From: Alloalcanivorax venustensis ISO4
GTDB taxonomy: Bacteria; Pseudomonadota; Gammaproteobacteria; Pseudomonadales; Alcanivoracaceae
Direction of reading: 5' to 3'
Assembly (NCBI RefSeq): GCF_015356855.1
Contig: NZ_ARXR01000002.1
Coordinates: 124,001 to 188,000 of the forward strand
DNA: 64,000 nt
Shown: positions 45,001 to 54,429 of the stretch, piece after piece
Layout: each line of letters begins with the position of its first letter
Position numbering within the stretch: the first letter of the stretch is position 1
Made by a program: the position numbers and the translations under genes
The notes under the pieces: model-generated
What the model saw: the letters and a program-made list of their open reading frames with translations, nothing else
What the model was told of the DNA's origin: nothing
Databases searched by the model: none

Positions 45001-48000
45001 TTCCAGCACCGGGGCCAACGCCGGAACATTCTGGGTCTCTTGCTCAGCGGTCTGGAGCCCCGTGAGATACGTGCCCTGAGGCAGAACCGTACCTGCGGGC
45101 AGTCGCTTGGCCACCCTGTCCTCATTGGCGATATTGACAGTGTAGATAGAAAGATCCGTTCCGGCGGGCATAGGCCGAGGTTCAATGCGAACCGCGCGGG
45201 GAAATACAAAACCAGGGGCAAACCGGGTCCCCGACGGAGCTGTAAAATTAGAAAGGGAAGTGCCCGCTGGCACGCGCCCCGGGCCATACACAATACCCGT
45301 TCGGGCATCCATGACCTCGTAAGGCAGGAACATATCAGCCGTTAGCGTATGATTAATCAAGCGGGGAGAGCTAAGCGATATGACCTCTTCACTGACGGAT
45401 TGTCCGCTCTTGATGTATAACGTTGACGGGACCACATCAAAGGGCAGCACCCCTTCCACGTAGCGATCGAAGGTCCAACCGGCTTTCAATATTAGCTCTT
45501 CCGGCAACATAAATGAGCGTGCCAGCCTGCCGTCGCTGGTGACCAGTCCCGGCTCAAGCTCGTAGTCGAGATAATAGGCGGTATCCGGACTGCTCAACGG
45601 CACACCGAAGCCGTCGCTGATCGTGCCGTTCACGGTAAGGTCGCCGCCGGCCCGCAGAGTGAACACACCGGCGGTACCGGAACCTCTTACATTCGGGTCC
45701 ACATCCGGTCCGTAGCGGTAGTTCGCCAGATCCAGGTCGCCGTCCAGGCGCAGGTTGCCGTGCTCCGTGGAGGAGACGATCTCCACGCCGGGCCGCAACT
45801 GGAAACCTTCGCCGGCGGCGTCGCGCAGGCCGGCCAGCCGCTCCATCAACTGGGCATTGGCAAGCGCGCCGTTGACGAAAGCGTTGCTGTCTCCATGGAT
45901 GCCATCCATATAGGTCTCGTCGACCACCTGGGTGGTGTCGTCTTCCGGGTCCAGCGGCGCGTCGTCGTAGGTCCAGAAGCCGTTGACCGCCAACCGTTTG
46001 GCGCCGCGCACGGTGAGCGGACCGTCGGCGTCCACCGCCACGTCGTCGCCCTGCTTGCCGCCCAGGCGGGGGGCGTTGAGATTGATCACGCCGCGCGCCT
46101 CACCGCCGGCGCTCACATCCAGGGTGGCGCCGTCCGCCAGCACCAGGCGGCCGCCCCGGGTGGTCAGATCCAGGGTGGCCCGGTTGCTGCCTTCGATGGC
46201 GCCGCCGTGGCTGTCACGTTTGAGCGTGTCGCCGCTGGCGTCGAGCACCGCGTCGCTCTCGATGGTGAGGTCGTCGCGGGCGGCCAGCCGCAGACTGCCG
46301 GCGTACTCGCCGCCGGCGCGCACCGTGCCGGCCACGGTGAGGCTGCCGCCGTCGGCGGTCACCGACAGATGGCGCGCCTGCAGTTCGTCGCCGATGACCA
46401 GATCGCCGCTGCCCAGGGTAAAGTCCCGGCGGTAGTCGAAGCCGCCGTCGCCGAGCCGCTGGTTGAGGCCGACGAAGTCGAGGATGGTCAGGCCTTCAAC
46501 CTGAATCGAGCCGCCCTCGAAGCCGTTGTCCGACTGATCCCCGGCGCGGGCGATCAGGTCACCTTCGAGCGCCACCTGGCCGTTGGCGGCGGTGGCCTTG
46601 ACGGTGCCGGCGTCACTGCCCCGGGCGGATACGTCCAGGGTGGCGCCGGCAGCCTGGCGCACATCGCCCTGACGGCTTTCCAGCACGACATCGCCGCCGA
46701 AGCTGTGGCGGGTCACATCGAAGAAGGTCACTTCCCGGCCGGCGACATCGAGCACGCTGCCTTCGGTGAGTTCCACGTCTTCGTCGGCGTGGATTTCGAT
46801 GCGGCCGCTGGGGGCGGCCACGGTGCCGTCGATGCGCACCCGGTTGCCGTCCAGGGTCAGGCGACCGCCCAGATCCAGGCTGCTCCGGTCCACCGGTTCG
46901 GCGCCCTCCGGCCGTGCCACGGTCAAATCACCGCCGCTGCGGAAGGTCATGTCGGAACGGGCCTGGCCGGTGAGCACCGGCGCGTTCAGGGTCAGGTTGC
47001 CACCCTGGTACTGCCCGTCCCCCAGGTCGCGCTGATACACGGAGACCGCGCCTTCCCGTTCGCTGGTGATCCGTTGCGTCGCGTTGAACTCGACGTCCTG
47101 GAAACCGAGCATCAGCCGGTCCAGGCTCAGGTTGGCGGTCTCGTCGACCACCGGGCCGTTGAAGCCGAACACCACTTCATTGGCGTCCACCCGGAAGCCG
47201 CCGGTGCCGGTACCGGCGCCACCCTCGATCACCGGGCCCGGCTCCGCCGCCACCGGTTTCGGGTTCCCCCGTTGACCTTCCATGAACCCCAAGCCACTCC
47301 AGGTGAACCGATCAGTGCGCAGGGTGGCGGTATCGCCCTCGCCGCCCAGGCCATAGATCGCCGGGGTAATAAACCGCAGATCGGCGCTGGACTCACCGGT
47401 GGCGGGATCGAAGGTATTCAGGCTCACCGGGCCGAAGAAATTAATGGAATTGGAGGCCTGGAAGCTCAGACTCTCGATGCCGGGGCCCTCGGCGGGGCGC
47501 AGCAGGCCATCCAGAATCGCCTGGGTCAGGCGCCAGCCACTGGACAGCACGCCGTCGGTGGCGGCCTGATCCAGGGCGCCATCCGTACCCACGTTGACGC
47601 TCTCCACGCCCAGCAGCAGGTCGCGGGCGCCCACGGCGATCTCACCGATTTCGGCACCGCCGGGGGCCAGCAGCGCCACCGAGCCCTCGCCGAACAGGCC
47701 GGCGCCGTCCTCCACGCGCAGGCCGCCCTCGCCCTGGACACCGCTGAACGTCATCAGGTCGTTGCCCACCGCCAACAGGGACTGGTCCTCGTTGGGGTTC
47801 AGAACCATACCGTTATCGGCGGTCCATCCCGCCGAGCCGCGCCCCCGGGTATCAATGGTGGCGCCGGATTCGACCACCACCGAAGTCTCTTCACCGTTGC
47901 CGGCCAGCAGCACCGCCGCCGCGTTCAGTGACGAGCCGGAACGCACGATTACCGAGTTGCCCGGCTCCGTATAACCATCGGTGTCGCTGGTACCCAGGCC

Positions 48001-51000
48001 CAGCACCGTGGCGCCCAGGCTGTTCAGGTCGTCGTCCCGCAGGCTGATGCGGCCGGCGTCCGCCTGACCCGGCTCGCTGATTACTTCCAGGGCGCCGCCG
48101 TGGAACCCCACCAGGCCGCCGGTGCCGCCTTCGGCACGCTCGTTGCGCAACTCACCATTGAAGCGGAACGCCTCCGGATTGGCCGGGTCCGAGTAGCCAA
48201 AGTCGAACAGCAGCGGCCGCATGTCCTCGGGAATCAGGTTACTAAGCCGGGCGACTCCGAATTCCGCTGATTGCTCCGCCACCCACCGGGTCAGGGAGGT
48301 CTCGTTGTACTCCCCGTAACGGCGCACCTCGGTGCCGGCCATGATGGTGGCCCGACGCGGCTGTCGCGCGATCGCCCCCGTATTGGCCAGGCCGGTGTAA
48401 ACGTCCGCGTTGTACAGCCCCGGGGCGGCGCCGGCGGTAACGCCGAGCCGCTGTGTCGCCGCCCCGCCCAGCTCCACCCGGTAGCCGCCGGGCATCATGG
48501 CGTACTCGGCGGGCAGCAGGGTGTAGGTGCCCGCCGGCAGCCCGGGCACGCCGGCGTCAATGGTGATCTGTCGGCCCACCTGGCCGGTGGCGGGCAGCCC
48601 CGGGTCCAACGGTGCCGCCGCTCCGTTCATCGAGGGCAGGATGGCATAGACTTCCCGATCGGAGCCGCCGGAATGCCAAGGGGCGGCGTTGGCCAGGGCC
48701 GTATCGAGGATGTCCACGGAGCCGCTGGCCCCGTTGCTGAACCCCAGCCGCCAAAGAGTGCCGCCGGCGGAGGTGTCGACCACGGCGCCCTCTTCCGCCA
48801 TGAAGGTGGCGGTGCCGAAGCGGATGCCACCGCCAGTGCGTTGAGCCTGTTGACTGCCGGTCAACCCGGGCACATCGAAATCGATTTCCTCACCGTTGTA
48901 GAAATAGTTGATGCCGTCCGTGGTGTAGCCGTACGGCAGGGTCAGGCCCGCCGCGCTGATTGAGGTCACGCTGCCTTCTTGCAACACAGCGTCGGATGCG
49001 ACATCCCCCAACGTGGAGTTAATGGCGATTTCCGACAGGAAGCTGCCGCCCAGCGAGGGCCGGTCTCCGCCGATGTAGATTGATCCCAAAGGAGCCAGTA
49101 AAGCGCCGCCCTGCTCGATCCGTGGCGCACGAAGGGCGACGGCCCCGAATACCGAAGGCGGCGGAGACGGGTCCCCCGTCCCCCGGCGTTGAATGCGCAG
49201 CAGCGCCCCCTCCAACGGATCGCCGGAGAGATCCCCCGCCACCGCCACGCCTACTTGAATCGCATTCTGGCTATGGGTCACCGGGTACAATCGTTCAGCG
49301 ATCAAGGTCAGTTCCCGGTCCGCAACCATGGACACGTTATCCAGCCGCATATCTCCCCGGCTATCCAGCCGGATGTCGGCAAAACCGGGGAGATCCACCG
49401 TTTCGGTACCGCTCAGAAGGTCCCGGCTGCCGCGACCGCCGAACGTCAAGAGCCCTCTCCCCAGATCAATCAGGTCCGCCCGCACCGAAAGCCGGCTGTT
49501 CTCACCGGTTAAACGAGAGAGAGCGTCCACATTACCGTGGTTAAAAGCGAAAACCGGCCCCGGATTGTTGCCTGATCCCAGCCCTTCGGGTGTGGCGGTG
49601 CGCCCGGACAAATTAACGTAGGGTGCCGACAGTTCCACATTGATATCAGGGTTTTCCGGCGCGGCGCCGATAACGGTGGCGCCCAGGGCGATTTTCCGGT
49701 CCAGCGAGAGGCTGGTGTCGCCTTCGAACAGGATGGCATCACGGGCCCAAACGGAAAGACCGTCCACGCCCCAGTCCGCCAGGTCGTCGGTGGCCAGCCG
49801 GGCCTCGCCGTAGCGCAGGCCGGCATTGCCGGGGCCCGGCTCGATGTCCTCCGGCATGCCGGAACTCAGTTGCTCGCCCAGAACGATGTTGCGCAGCCCG
49901 GCTTGGCGCTCGTCACCGCTGTTCGATGGCAACAGCACGGTTTCCAGCATCAGCTCCAGGTCGCCCCCGGCGGCGCCCTCACCGCCGGCCTGGCCGCGCA
50001 GCTCGCCATCGAAGTAGATGCCGGCGTTGGAGCGCATCGCCAGCCCACCGGCGTTGCTCGCCACCGTGGTGGGCCGGTCGCCGCCCAAGTCCAGATCGGC
50101 CCGGGTGCCGGACACATCGATCACGGCGCCGTCGCGGACAACAATGAAACGATTGTTGATCTCATAGATGCCGTTATCGTTGAGTTCGTCCGGCGCCAGG
50201 CTGCCCAGGGTCACACGACCGCCGTCCAACACCTCGCCGTAGCGCCGGCCTCGGCCGTCGGTGGCCGCGTAGGCGAAGCCGGAGGCGTCCAGCAGCGCCT
50301 GCTCACCGATCCAGATGGACTCCCCCAGGGACTGGCTTTGCGTGACGCCGTCGGTCTCCGGGTTGAGGATGTCAATGCGGCCGCCGCGGGCCCGCAGGGT
50401 GCCTTCCACGGTGGTCTGGCCACCACTGAGCGTGATCGACTGGCCCGGGTCGACCTGGACCGTCGCCCCTTCGCTGATCGCGATGGCGCTGGGCCGGCGC
50501 TGGCTCTCGGACTTCAGGGTCAGGCTGGCGCCGTCCCGACGCACCACCCGTCTCTCCTCCGGGAGCGCCTGATACAGCGGTGGTGTCCAGACTTCCAGCG
50601 CCGCATCGCGATCCACCGCATTAATGATCCCGGGCCGGTAACGGTACACCGGCATGGCCACGTCGATGCTGGCGCCCTCGGTGACATGCACACCGCGATG
50701 ACCGTTGACCTCATAGTTCGAAAAGCCGTTTTGGAAGTATTCCGGAGCCAGGGTGGAAACCGCTTCCACCCTCACGTCTCTATCCAGAACGATGCCGGCA
50801 CCCAGGGTCTGACCCGGCGAGAAGACCGCGTCCACCGGCAGGGGCGTGCCGGCTTGCGCCACGGCCATGCTTTCCGCGACGGGCAGCCCCTGCGGGAACA
50901 CATCGGCGGGCACCACATAATCCGGCGCCGGCGACCCCTGGGTGACGGTAATGGTGGCGCCGGCGGGGACCGTCGCCCCGCCCTGGTACACCGAGCCGCC

Positions 51001-54000
51001 GGCCAGAAGCATCACCCCGTCCGGCACCACCCAATCCGCCGCCAAGGTCACACCCGGACCACCATTGATGGCCAGGGGGCTGTCGCCGAAAGGCTGGCCC
51101 GGCAGGGCCTGGGTGCGGCGATACTCATAGTTGAACGGCAAGGTGCCGCCGGCTTCAATCACCACTTCTTCCAGCAAGGTGAGATCCACCGGTACTTCCT
51201 GACCGGCGGCGAGCAGCCCTTCGGTCTCAAACAACTCGTCGCCCACGACGATGGCCTGGCCGGATTCGATCGACAGGGTGCCACCGCCATCGACACCATA
51301 ACCGCGCAGATCGCCATCCAAGGTGAGAACCCCGTTCTCCGACGTGCCGCTGTTGTCATTGACCGTGGTCGCGGCGCTCAGGGTGATGTCGCCGCCACGG
51401 CCGCCGAGCAACTGGCCGTCGGCGGTGACCGCGCCGCCGGAGGAGACATCGATCAGGCTACCGGCTTCCAGGGCGACGTCGCGGCTGGAGGCCAGCGTCA
51501 CGCTGCCGCCGTCGCGGTGCGCCAACGCGGCGGTGTCCGGTGTTCGTATTTGGTTGCTCCAAAGACCACGGGCGTCCAATACCCCCTCGGCGCCGAGCCG
51601 CACATAGGTATCGCCGTCGGCGCCGGTCAGTGCGGTTCGTGCCGCACCGCCATTGCTGTTTACCACGTCGATGATATTGGTCAGGGTAATGTCGCCGCTG
51701 CGCGCGGTGACGGTGGCGTCCACGTCGACCTGGCCGGAGGCCAGGCGCACGTAGCCGCCGGGGGTGACGTCCAGGTCCTGCTCCACGGCGATGCCGCTGG
51801 CGCTGACCAGATCGAGACCGCCGAGGCCCTGCTCGCTGAGGCGGGCGGCGTCCAGCCAAACGGTGCCGAGCCGCTCGCCGAGTTCCGCGTCCCGTTCCAG
51901 TTCGCCGGCGACATCCTCGATGTCACCGACGCGCACGTCGCTGTCGAAGCCGCCGCTCAGGCCGAGCAGGCCGTACTTGCCGAGCAGCAGTTGGCCGGCG
52001 CGGGCGACGCTGTTCTGTGCCTGGCTGTAGCCGTCCAGGCCCTGGGCGCGGGCGCGGTTCTGACGTTCGCCGTTGTAGACTTCGGCGACGATGTCGCCCT
52101 CCAGGATGGCGGTGGGCGCGCTGACGATCAGCCGCCCGGCGTCACGACCGGTGACGTAGCCGTTTTCCAGGCGCTTTTCGGGGTTGATCAGCGGGTTGCG
52201 CCAGGCGTCGGTCTGGCCCCAGCGTTCGCTGGTTCGTTCGTAGCCCCGATAAAGCCCGGTATAGCGCAGGTAGCCCGGCGCGGTAGCGGCGTCGTAGAGG
52301 TTACCGTCGGCGCCTTTCAGCCAGGTCTGGCGAATATAGCCGGTCTGCACGTTAAGGGTGCCGCCGGACAGGTTGACGGCGGAGCCGCCCTGGGCAATCA
52401 CCGCGTCGCCGTGCAGCCGCACGGTGCCGCCGGCGGCGGCCCACTCGCCAGCGGAGTGCGCCACGGTGTCGAGATAGCCGCCCACTTCCAACAGGCCGCC
52501 GGCGGTGTACCAGCGGTCGGTTTCATAGCCGCCGGTGCCGGCGGGCACGTGGATCAGTTCACGGCGGTCGATCCAGACGTCGCCGTTGCGCAGCGCGCCG
52601 CTGTCGCGGTTGACCGGCGAATCGCGCTGTTCGTTGCTTTGTACATTGATCAGGACGTTGTTGGATTCCATCGCCACGCGCACGCCGACGGCGCCGGACA
52701 CATCCAGCTCGGCGCCGCTTTCCACGCGCACGCGGTCGCTGGCGGCAACGGCGATCTGGCCGCCGGTGGCCTGGGTGAGCGAGTCGTCCTCGAAGATCAC
52801 GTCGCCGCCGGAGACGATCTCCACGCGGGACTGGTCGCGGCGGTCGGGCAGCTCGGCCAGGTTATCGAAGACGCCGTCGTTGAGACCCTCGCGCTCGAGA
52901 TCGTACTCCGCTGATTCGTCGATCAATGTCTGGCGACGGCTATCCAGCGCGGTGCCGCCGTCCTCATCGATCACCACGGCGGTGACACTGCCCTCGCCCA
53001 GCGTCACCTTGCCGGACGCGTCGCTGGCGGAATTCAGCAGGTGGACGGTGCCGCGCTTATCAACGCTGGTGGTGGCCACGGCCACGCCCTGCTGGCGTAC
53101 GTCGTGCCCGGTCAGCGTAATGTCGCCTTCGGACGAGAGAATCAGACCGCTGTTGGTGACCGTGCCGGCGCTACCGTCGAGGGCGCTGGCGGCGGACTGA
53201 CGGCTCGCCACTTCGTTGCCGTCGGTGGTGGAGGCCAGGTTCTCCTCGGTGCCACGGCCTTTACGAATATAAAAATCCTCACCGGCGGCCAGCGTGGTCT
53301 GGCCTTGCTCGGTCACGATCTCGCCCTGGTTGTGCACGTTCCGGCCGGCGAGCAGCGTGTAGCCGCCGCTCTGGGTGGCGGACCCGGGCGCGGCGGTGGT
53401 CAGCCGGGCGCCGGCCTGCACGTCGATGTCGCCCTGGGCGTTGGTGAACACCGCCTGGCTGCCTTCGTTGTCACCGTACAAGCCGCGCTCGCGGAACTGT
53501 TCGTCGCTGATGTCCGCCGCCGCCGCCACCAGATTGCGCACGTTGACCTGGCTGGAGCCGCTGAACACCACCCCGTTGCGGTTCACCAGCATCACCGTGC
53601 CGTCGCCTTTGATCTGGCCCTGGATCTGGCTGGGCCGGGCGTTGGGATCGTTGACCCGGTTCAACACCGCCCAGTTGGCCTGCTGGTCAAAATCCACGGT
53701 GGTGTCACGGCTAACGTTAAAGGTCTCCCAGTTAAGGATCGCTTTGTTGCCGGTCTGCTTGATATTAACCGTGGTGTGGCCGTCGCGGACCGACTGGGTC
53801 GGGTCTTCGGCATTGAACCAGCCGGCGGTGTCCGGGTTCGCGTCTACCTTCAGGCCGCCTTCCGCGAGACCGTCGGGAATATTCGAGGCCGCCTGTCGGG
53901 CCGCCTGCCGGGCGGCTTCCTGGGCCGCCCGCTGGGCGGCGACGGCGCCGGCGGTGCGGGTCAGATTATCGATCGAGCGCCGCAGTTTCTGGTTGGCCTG

Positions 54001-54246
54001 GCGCTGCGCCTGCATCCGGGCGTCCGCGGCGGCGCCGGGACGGGGCGCCGGCGCGCTGGCGCGGGCCGCCGCCTTGGCCGCCAGCCACTCGGAACTGAGC
54101 GGCCGGGGCGCGGCTTCCGCCAGCCCGGCCGTTCCCACCGCCAGAACTAACGCGACAGCCCGTGCCAGCGGCTTTACCGCGAAGGGCTGATCCACGGCGG
54201 TGCGATTCATTGACGCATTGGACGGAACGGCTTTTCTCATTTTCAT
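42097..54246 (-). CDS. Giant filamentous-haemagglutinin-type exoprotein (TpsA)
   Basis: A 4049-residue two-partner-secretion exoprotein, starting at 54246 behind an AGAGAG ribosome site. Long signal region (about 1-45, ALVLAVGTAGLAEAA); Ala/Arg-rich linker; TPS/haemagglutination domain about 95-330 (TVNIKQTGNKAILNWETFNV, MLVNRNGVVFSGSSQVNVRN, LVAAAADIS); thousands of residues of beta-helix repeats; a DUF3739-type C-terminal region (about 3850-4040, PPGDIDLIAPLGVIDAGEAG). No CdiA-type toxin, VENN motif or processing site was seen. The architecture matches P. aeruginosa PdtA. Its TpsB is encoded at the window end. The divergent promoter is shared with the sensor cassette. An internal low-G+C patch lies at about 45121-45540. 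Confidence 0.93.
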   Translation of the reverse strand: MKMRKAVPSNASMNRTAVDQPFAVKPLARAVALVLAVGTAGLAEAAPRPLSSEWLAAKAAARASAPAPRPGAAADARMQAQRQANQKLRRSIDNLTRTAGAVAAQRAAQEAARQAARQAASNIPDGLAEGGLKVDANPDTAGWFNAEDPTQSVRDGHTTVNIKQTGNKAILNWETFNVSRDTTVDFDQQANWAVLNRVNDPNARPSQIQGQIKGDGTVMLVNRNGVVFSGSSQVNVRNLVAAAADISDEQFRERGLYGDNEGSQAVFTNAQGDIDVQAGARLTTAAPGSATQSGGYTLLAGRNVHNQGEIVTEQGQTTLAAGEDFYIRKGRGTEENLASTTDGNEVASRQSAASALDGSAGTVTNSGLILSSEGDITLTGHDVRQQGVAVATTSVDKRGTVHLLNSASDASGKVTLGEGSVTAVVIDEDGGTALDSRRQTLIDESAEYDLEREGLNDGVFDNLAELPDRRDQSRVEIVSGGDVIFEDDSLTQATGGQIAVAASDRVRVESGAELDVSGAVGVRVAMESNNVLINVQSNEQRDSPVNRDSGALRNGDVWIDRRELIHVPAGTGGYETDRWYTAGGLLEVGGYLDTVAHSAGEWAAAGGTVRLHGDAVIAQGGSAVNLSGGTLNVQTGYIRQTWLKGADGNLYDAATAPGYLRYTGLYRGYERTSERWGQTDAWRNPLINPEKRLENGYVTGRDAGRLIVSAPTAILEGDIVAEVYNGERQNRARAQGLDGYSQAQNSVARAGQLLLGKYGLLGLSGGFDSDVRVGDIEDVAGELERDAELGERLGTVWLDAARLSEQGLGGLDLVSASGIAVEQDLDVTPGGYVRLASGQVDVDATVTARSGDITLTNIIDVVNSNGGAARTALTGADGDTYVRLGAEGVLDARGLWSNQIRTPDTAALAHRDGGSVTLASSRDVALEAGSLIDVSSGGAVTADGQLLGGRGGDITLSAATTVNDNSGTSENGVLTLDGDLRGYGVDGGGTLSIESGQAIVVGDELFETEGLLAAGQEVPVDLTLLEEVVIEAGGTLPFNYEYRRTQALPGQPFGDSPLAINGGPGVTLAADWVVPDGVMLLAGGSVYQGGATVPAGATITVTQGSPAPDYVVPADVFPQGLPVAESMAVAQAGTPLPVDAVFSPGQTLGAGIVLDRDVRVEAVSTLAPEYFQNGFSNYEVNGHRGVHVTEGASIDVAMPVYRYRPGIINAVDRDAALEVWTPPLYQALPEERRVVRRDGASLTLKSESQRRPSAIAISEGATVQVDPGQSITLSGGQTTVEGTLRARGGRIDILNPETDGVTQSQSLGESIWIGEQALLDASGFAYAATDGRGRRYGEVLDGGRVTLGSLAPDELNDNGIYEINNRFIVVRDGAVIDVSGTRADLDLGGDRPTTVASNAGGLAMRSNAGIYFDGELRGQAGGEGAAGGDLELMLETVLLPSNSGDERQAGLRNIVLGEQLSSGMPEDIEPGPGNAGLRYGEARLATDDLADWGVDGLSVWARDAILFEGDTSLSLDRKIALGATVIGAAPENPDINVELSAPYVNLSGRTATPEGLGSGNNPGPVFAFNHGNVDALSRLTGENSRLSVRADLIDLGRGLLTFGGRGSRDLLSGTETVDLPGFADIRLDSRGDMRLDNVSMVADRELTLIAERLYPVTHSQNAIQVGVAVAGDLSGDPLEGALLRIQRRGTGDPSPPPSVFGAVALRAPRIEQGGALLAPLGSIYIGGDRPSLGGSFLSEIAINSTLGDVASDAVLQEGSVTSISAAGLTLPYGYTTDGINYFYNGEEIDFDVPGLTGSQQAQRTGGGIRFGTATFMAEEGAVVDTSAGGTLWRLGFSNGASGSVDILDTALANAAPWHSGGSDREVYAILPSMNGAAAPLDPGLPATGQVGRQITIDAGVPGLPAGTYTLLPAEYAMMPGGYRVELGGAATQRLGVTAGAAPGLYNADVYTGLANTGAIARQPRRATIMAGTEVRRYGEYNETSLTRWVAEQSAEFGVARLSNLIPEDMRPLLFDFGYSDPANPEAFRFNGELRNERAEGGTGGLVGFHGGALEVISEPGQADAGRISLRDDDLNSLGATVLGLGTSDTDGYTEPGNSVIVRSGSSLNAAAVLLAGNGEETSVVVESGATIDTRGRGSAGWTADNGMVLNPNEDQSLLAVGNDLMTFSGVQGEGGLRVEDGAGLFGEGSVALLAPGGAEIGEIAVGARDLLLGVESVNVGTDGALDQAATDGVLSSGWRLTQAILDGLLRPAEGPGIESLSFQASNSINFFGPVSLNTFDPATGESSADLRFITPAIYGLGGEGDTATLRTDRFTWSGLGFMEGQRGNPKPVAAEPGPVIEGGAGTGTGGFRVDANEVVFGFNGPVVDETANLSLDRLMLGFQDVEFNATQRITSEREGAVSVYQRDLGDGQYQGGNLTLNAPVLTGQARSDMTFRSGGDLTVARPEGAEPVDRSSLDLGGRLTLDGNRVRIDGTVAAPSGRIEIHADEDVELTEGSVLDVAGREVTFFDVTRHSFGGDVVLESRQGDVRQAAGATLDVSARGSDAGTVKATAANGQVALEGDLIARAGDQSDNGFEGGSIQVEGLTILDFVGLNQRLGDGGFDYRRDFTLGSGDLVIGDELQARHLSVTADGGSLTVAGTVRAGGEYAGSLRLAARDDLTIESDAVLDASGDTLKRDSHGGAIEGSNRATLDLTTRGGRLVLADGATLDVSAGGEARGVINLNAPRLGGKQGDDVAVDADGPLTVRGAKRLAVNGFWTYDDAPLDPEDDTTQVVDETYMDGIHGDSNAFVNGALANAQLMERLAGLRDAAGEGFQLRPGVEIVSSTEHGNLRLDGDLDLANYRYGPDVDPNVRGSGTAGVFTLRAGGDLTVNGTISDGFGVPLSSPDTAYYLDYELEPGLVTSDGRLARSFMLPEELILKAGWTFDRYVEGVLPFDVVPSTLYIKSGQSVSEEVISLSSPRLINHTLTADMFLPYEVMDARTGIVYGPGRVPAGTSLSNFTAPSGTRFAPGFVFPRAVRIEPRPMPAGTDLSIYTVNIANEDRVAKRLPAGTVLPQGTYLTGLQTAEQETQNVPALAPVLERGRESWDIRLVGGADLASASRRAVRAGAVAGDLILDNTASPEVLRNTSEATEAVSVIRTGSGDLELIAARDYRQDSAFAVYTAGGALPTDETPQVGRPDGGDLRNGYDNYESSAAVTEVQAGFLTGGGDVLVSAGRDLIGHSSGDLPASRWLWADDAPASGEQAAWWMHSGTYMPSDLSFNGSQPVLAVFQGIGALGGGNVTLAAGRHLGANRDQTSINGGLNVAVGASGWRDADGGITQFGGGELRIDAGGSVNPVRGTSGASSVNNLRGDIQVRAGGIGQTWQTFESPSSNNVDPRPDDLIARAPTDPYGRLNVAVGDASARLLSVGDQVLSTRDPLASMGVDIRQDQSGIAAFSAGGDVTLTGGQAPSTLSLVAGEGSLYGAGSSPTAQDAVVRASLEGAVELLAADSIYHLGLGIDAHPDARGVAGLAPARFYAVEGDIYNLMYGYLSNPDDNLPSLLGRPAWVRAGRDIVAFGQNTSGSIGHERASVLGHNAATDISLIEAGRDLIFIDAVAVGPGTLEVTAGRNFYQADRGWVRSMAGQSDNVGSGADIAINVGMGADGPDYQSLIDAYLNPANLADPGRPLADQPDKVVKVYDQELRDWLEARYGDTALEGTTALAYFEALSPEQQRIFLRELYYAELRAGGREYNDPDGDRTGSYLRGRRAIATFLPRADSEAGTSGYEGDYTMFSTGQNSGLVRTEGGGDIRMLVPGGDLIVGVEGVRPAGGDNGVLTQGSGDIQMYSQGDIALGLSRIFTTYGGDIFAWSAAGDINAGRGAKTTLVYTPPRRVYDDIGNVSLSPVAPTTGAGIATLAPIPEVPPGDIDLIAPLGVIDAGEAGIRVSGDVNIAALQVVNAENIQVQGESTGLPAVASVNVGALTNATNAANSAVQAAEQVSRGDRGNRPSVITVEILGYGQERLVPEQDRNAGAPDYRPDGVVRVLGAGELSEEQGAALTDAERRSML

Positions 54247-54429
54247 CGGGAACTCTCTCAAGGCGAACACGGGTGCGGCCCGGTACACCACGACCAAGGG
54301 TGGCTGGACTCTTTGAACTAGATGGTTAATACGCCGCCCGACCGCAGTTATTTCATGGAAAATTCATAAATCCGTGCCGAAAAATATTTGTGACATCTTT
54401 CCGACATAAAACAGCGGTAGGGTGGCAAT
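54247..54429. promoter_or_regulatory. Divergent A+T-rich promoter region, exoprotein / sensor cassette
   Basis: The only strongly A+T-rich stretch of the cluster (for example GAAAAATATTTGTGACATC near 54380). It must hold promoters for both the exoprotein gene and the STN-sigma-FecR genes. A Pho-box-like repeat lies inside at 54390-54407. I could not pick single -35/-10 pairs. Confidence 0.55.
54390..54407 (-). promoter_or_regulatory. Pho-box-like direct repeat in the divergent promoter
   Basis: Plus strand GTGACATCTTTCCGACAT; on the minus strand it reads ATGTCGG-AAAG-ATGTCAC, two TGTC repeats 11 bases apart with an A-rich spacer as in PhoB boxes. Each repeat has mismatches to CTGTCAT. Orientation would favour the exoprotein gene. 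Confidence 0.42.

Noticed and set aside
49870-52914. 1014-codon open frame on the plus strand within the exoprotein gene
   Set aside because: It is the antisense shadow of the exoprotein frame in G+C-rich DNA; composition is Gln/His/Ala/Gly-rich, with no ribosome site or recognisable domain.
42097-54246. CdiA-type contact-dependent toxin
   Set aside because: The C-terminus is DUF3739-like, there is no VENN-type junction, and no small immunity gene follows the stop.
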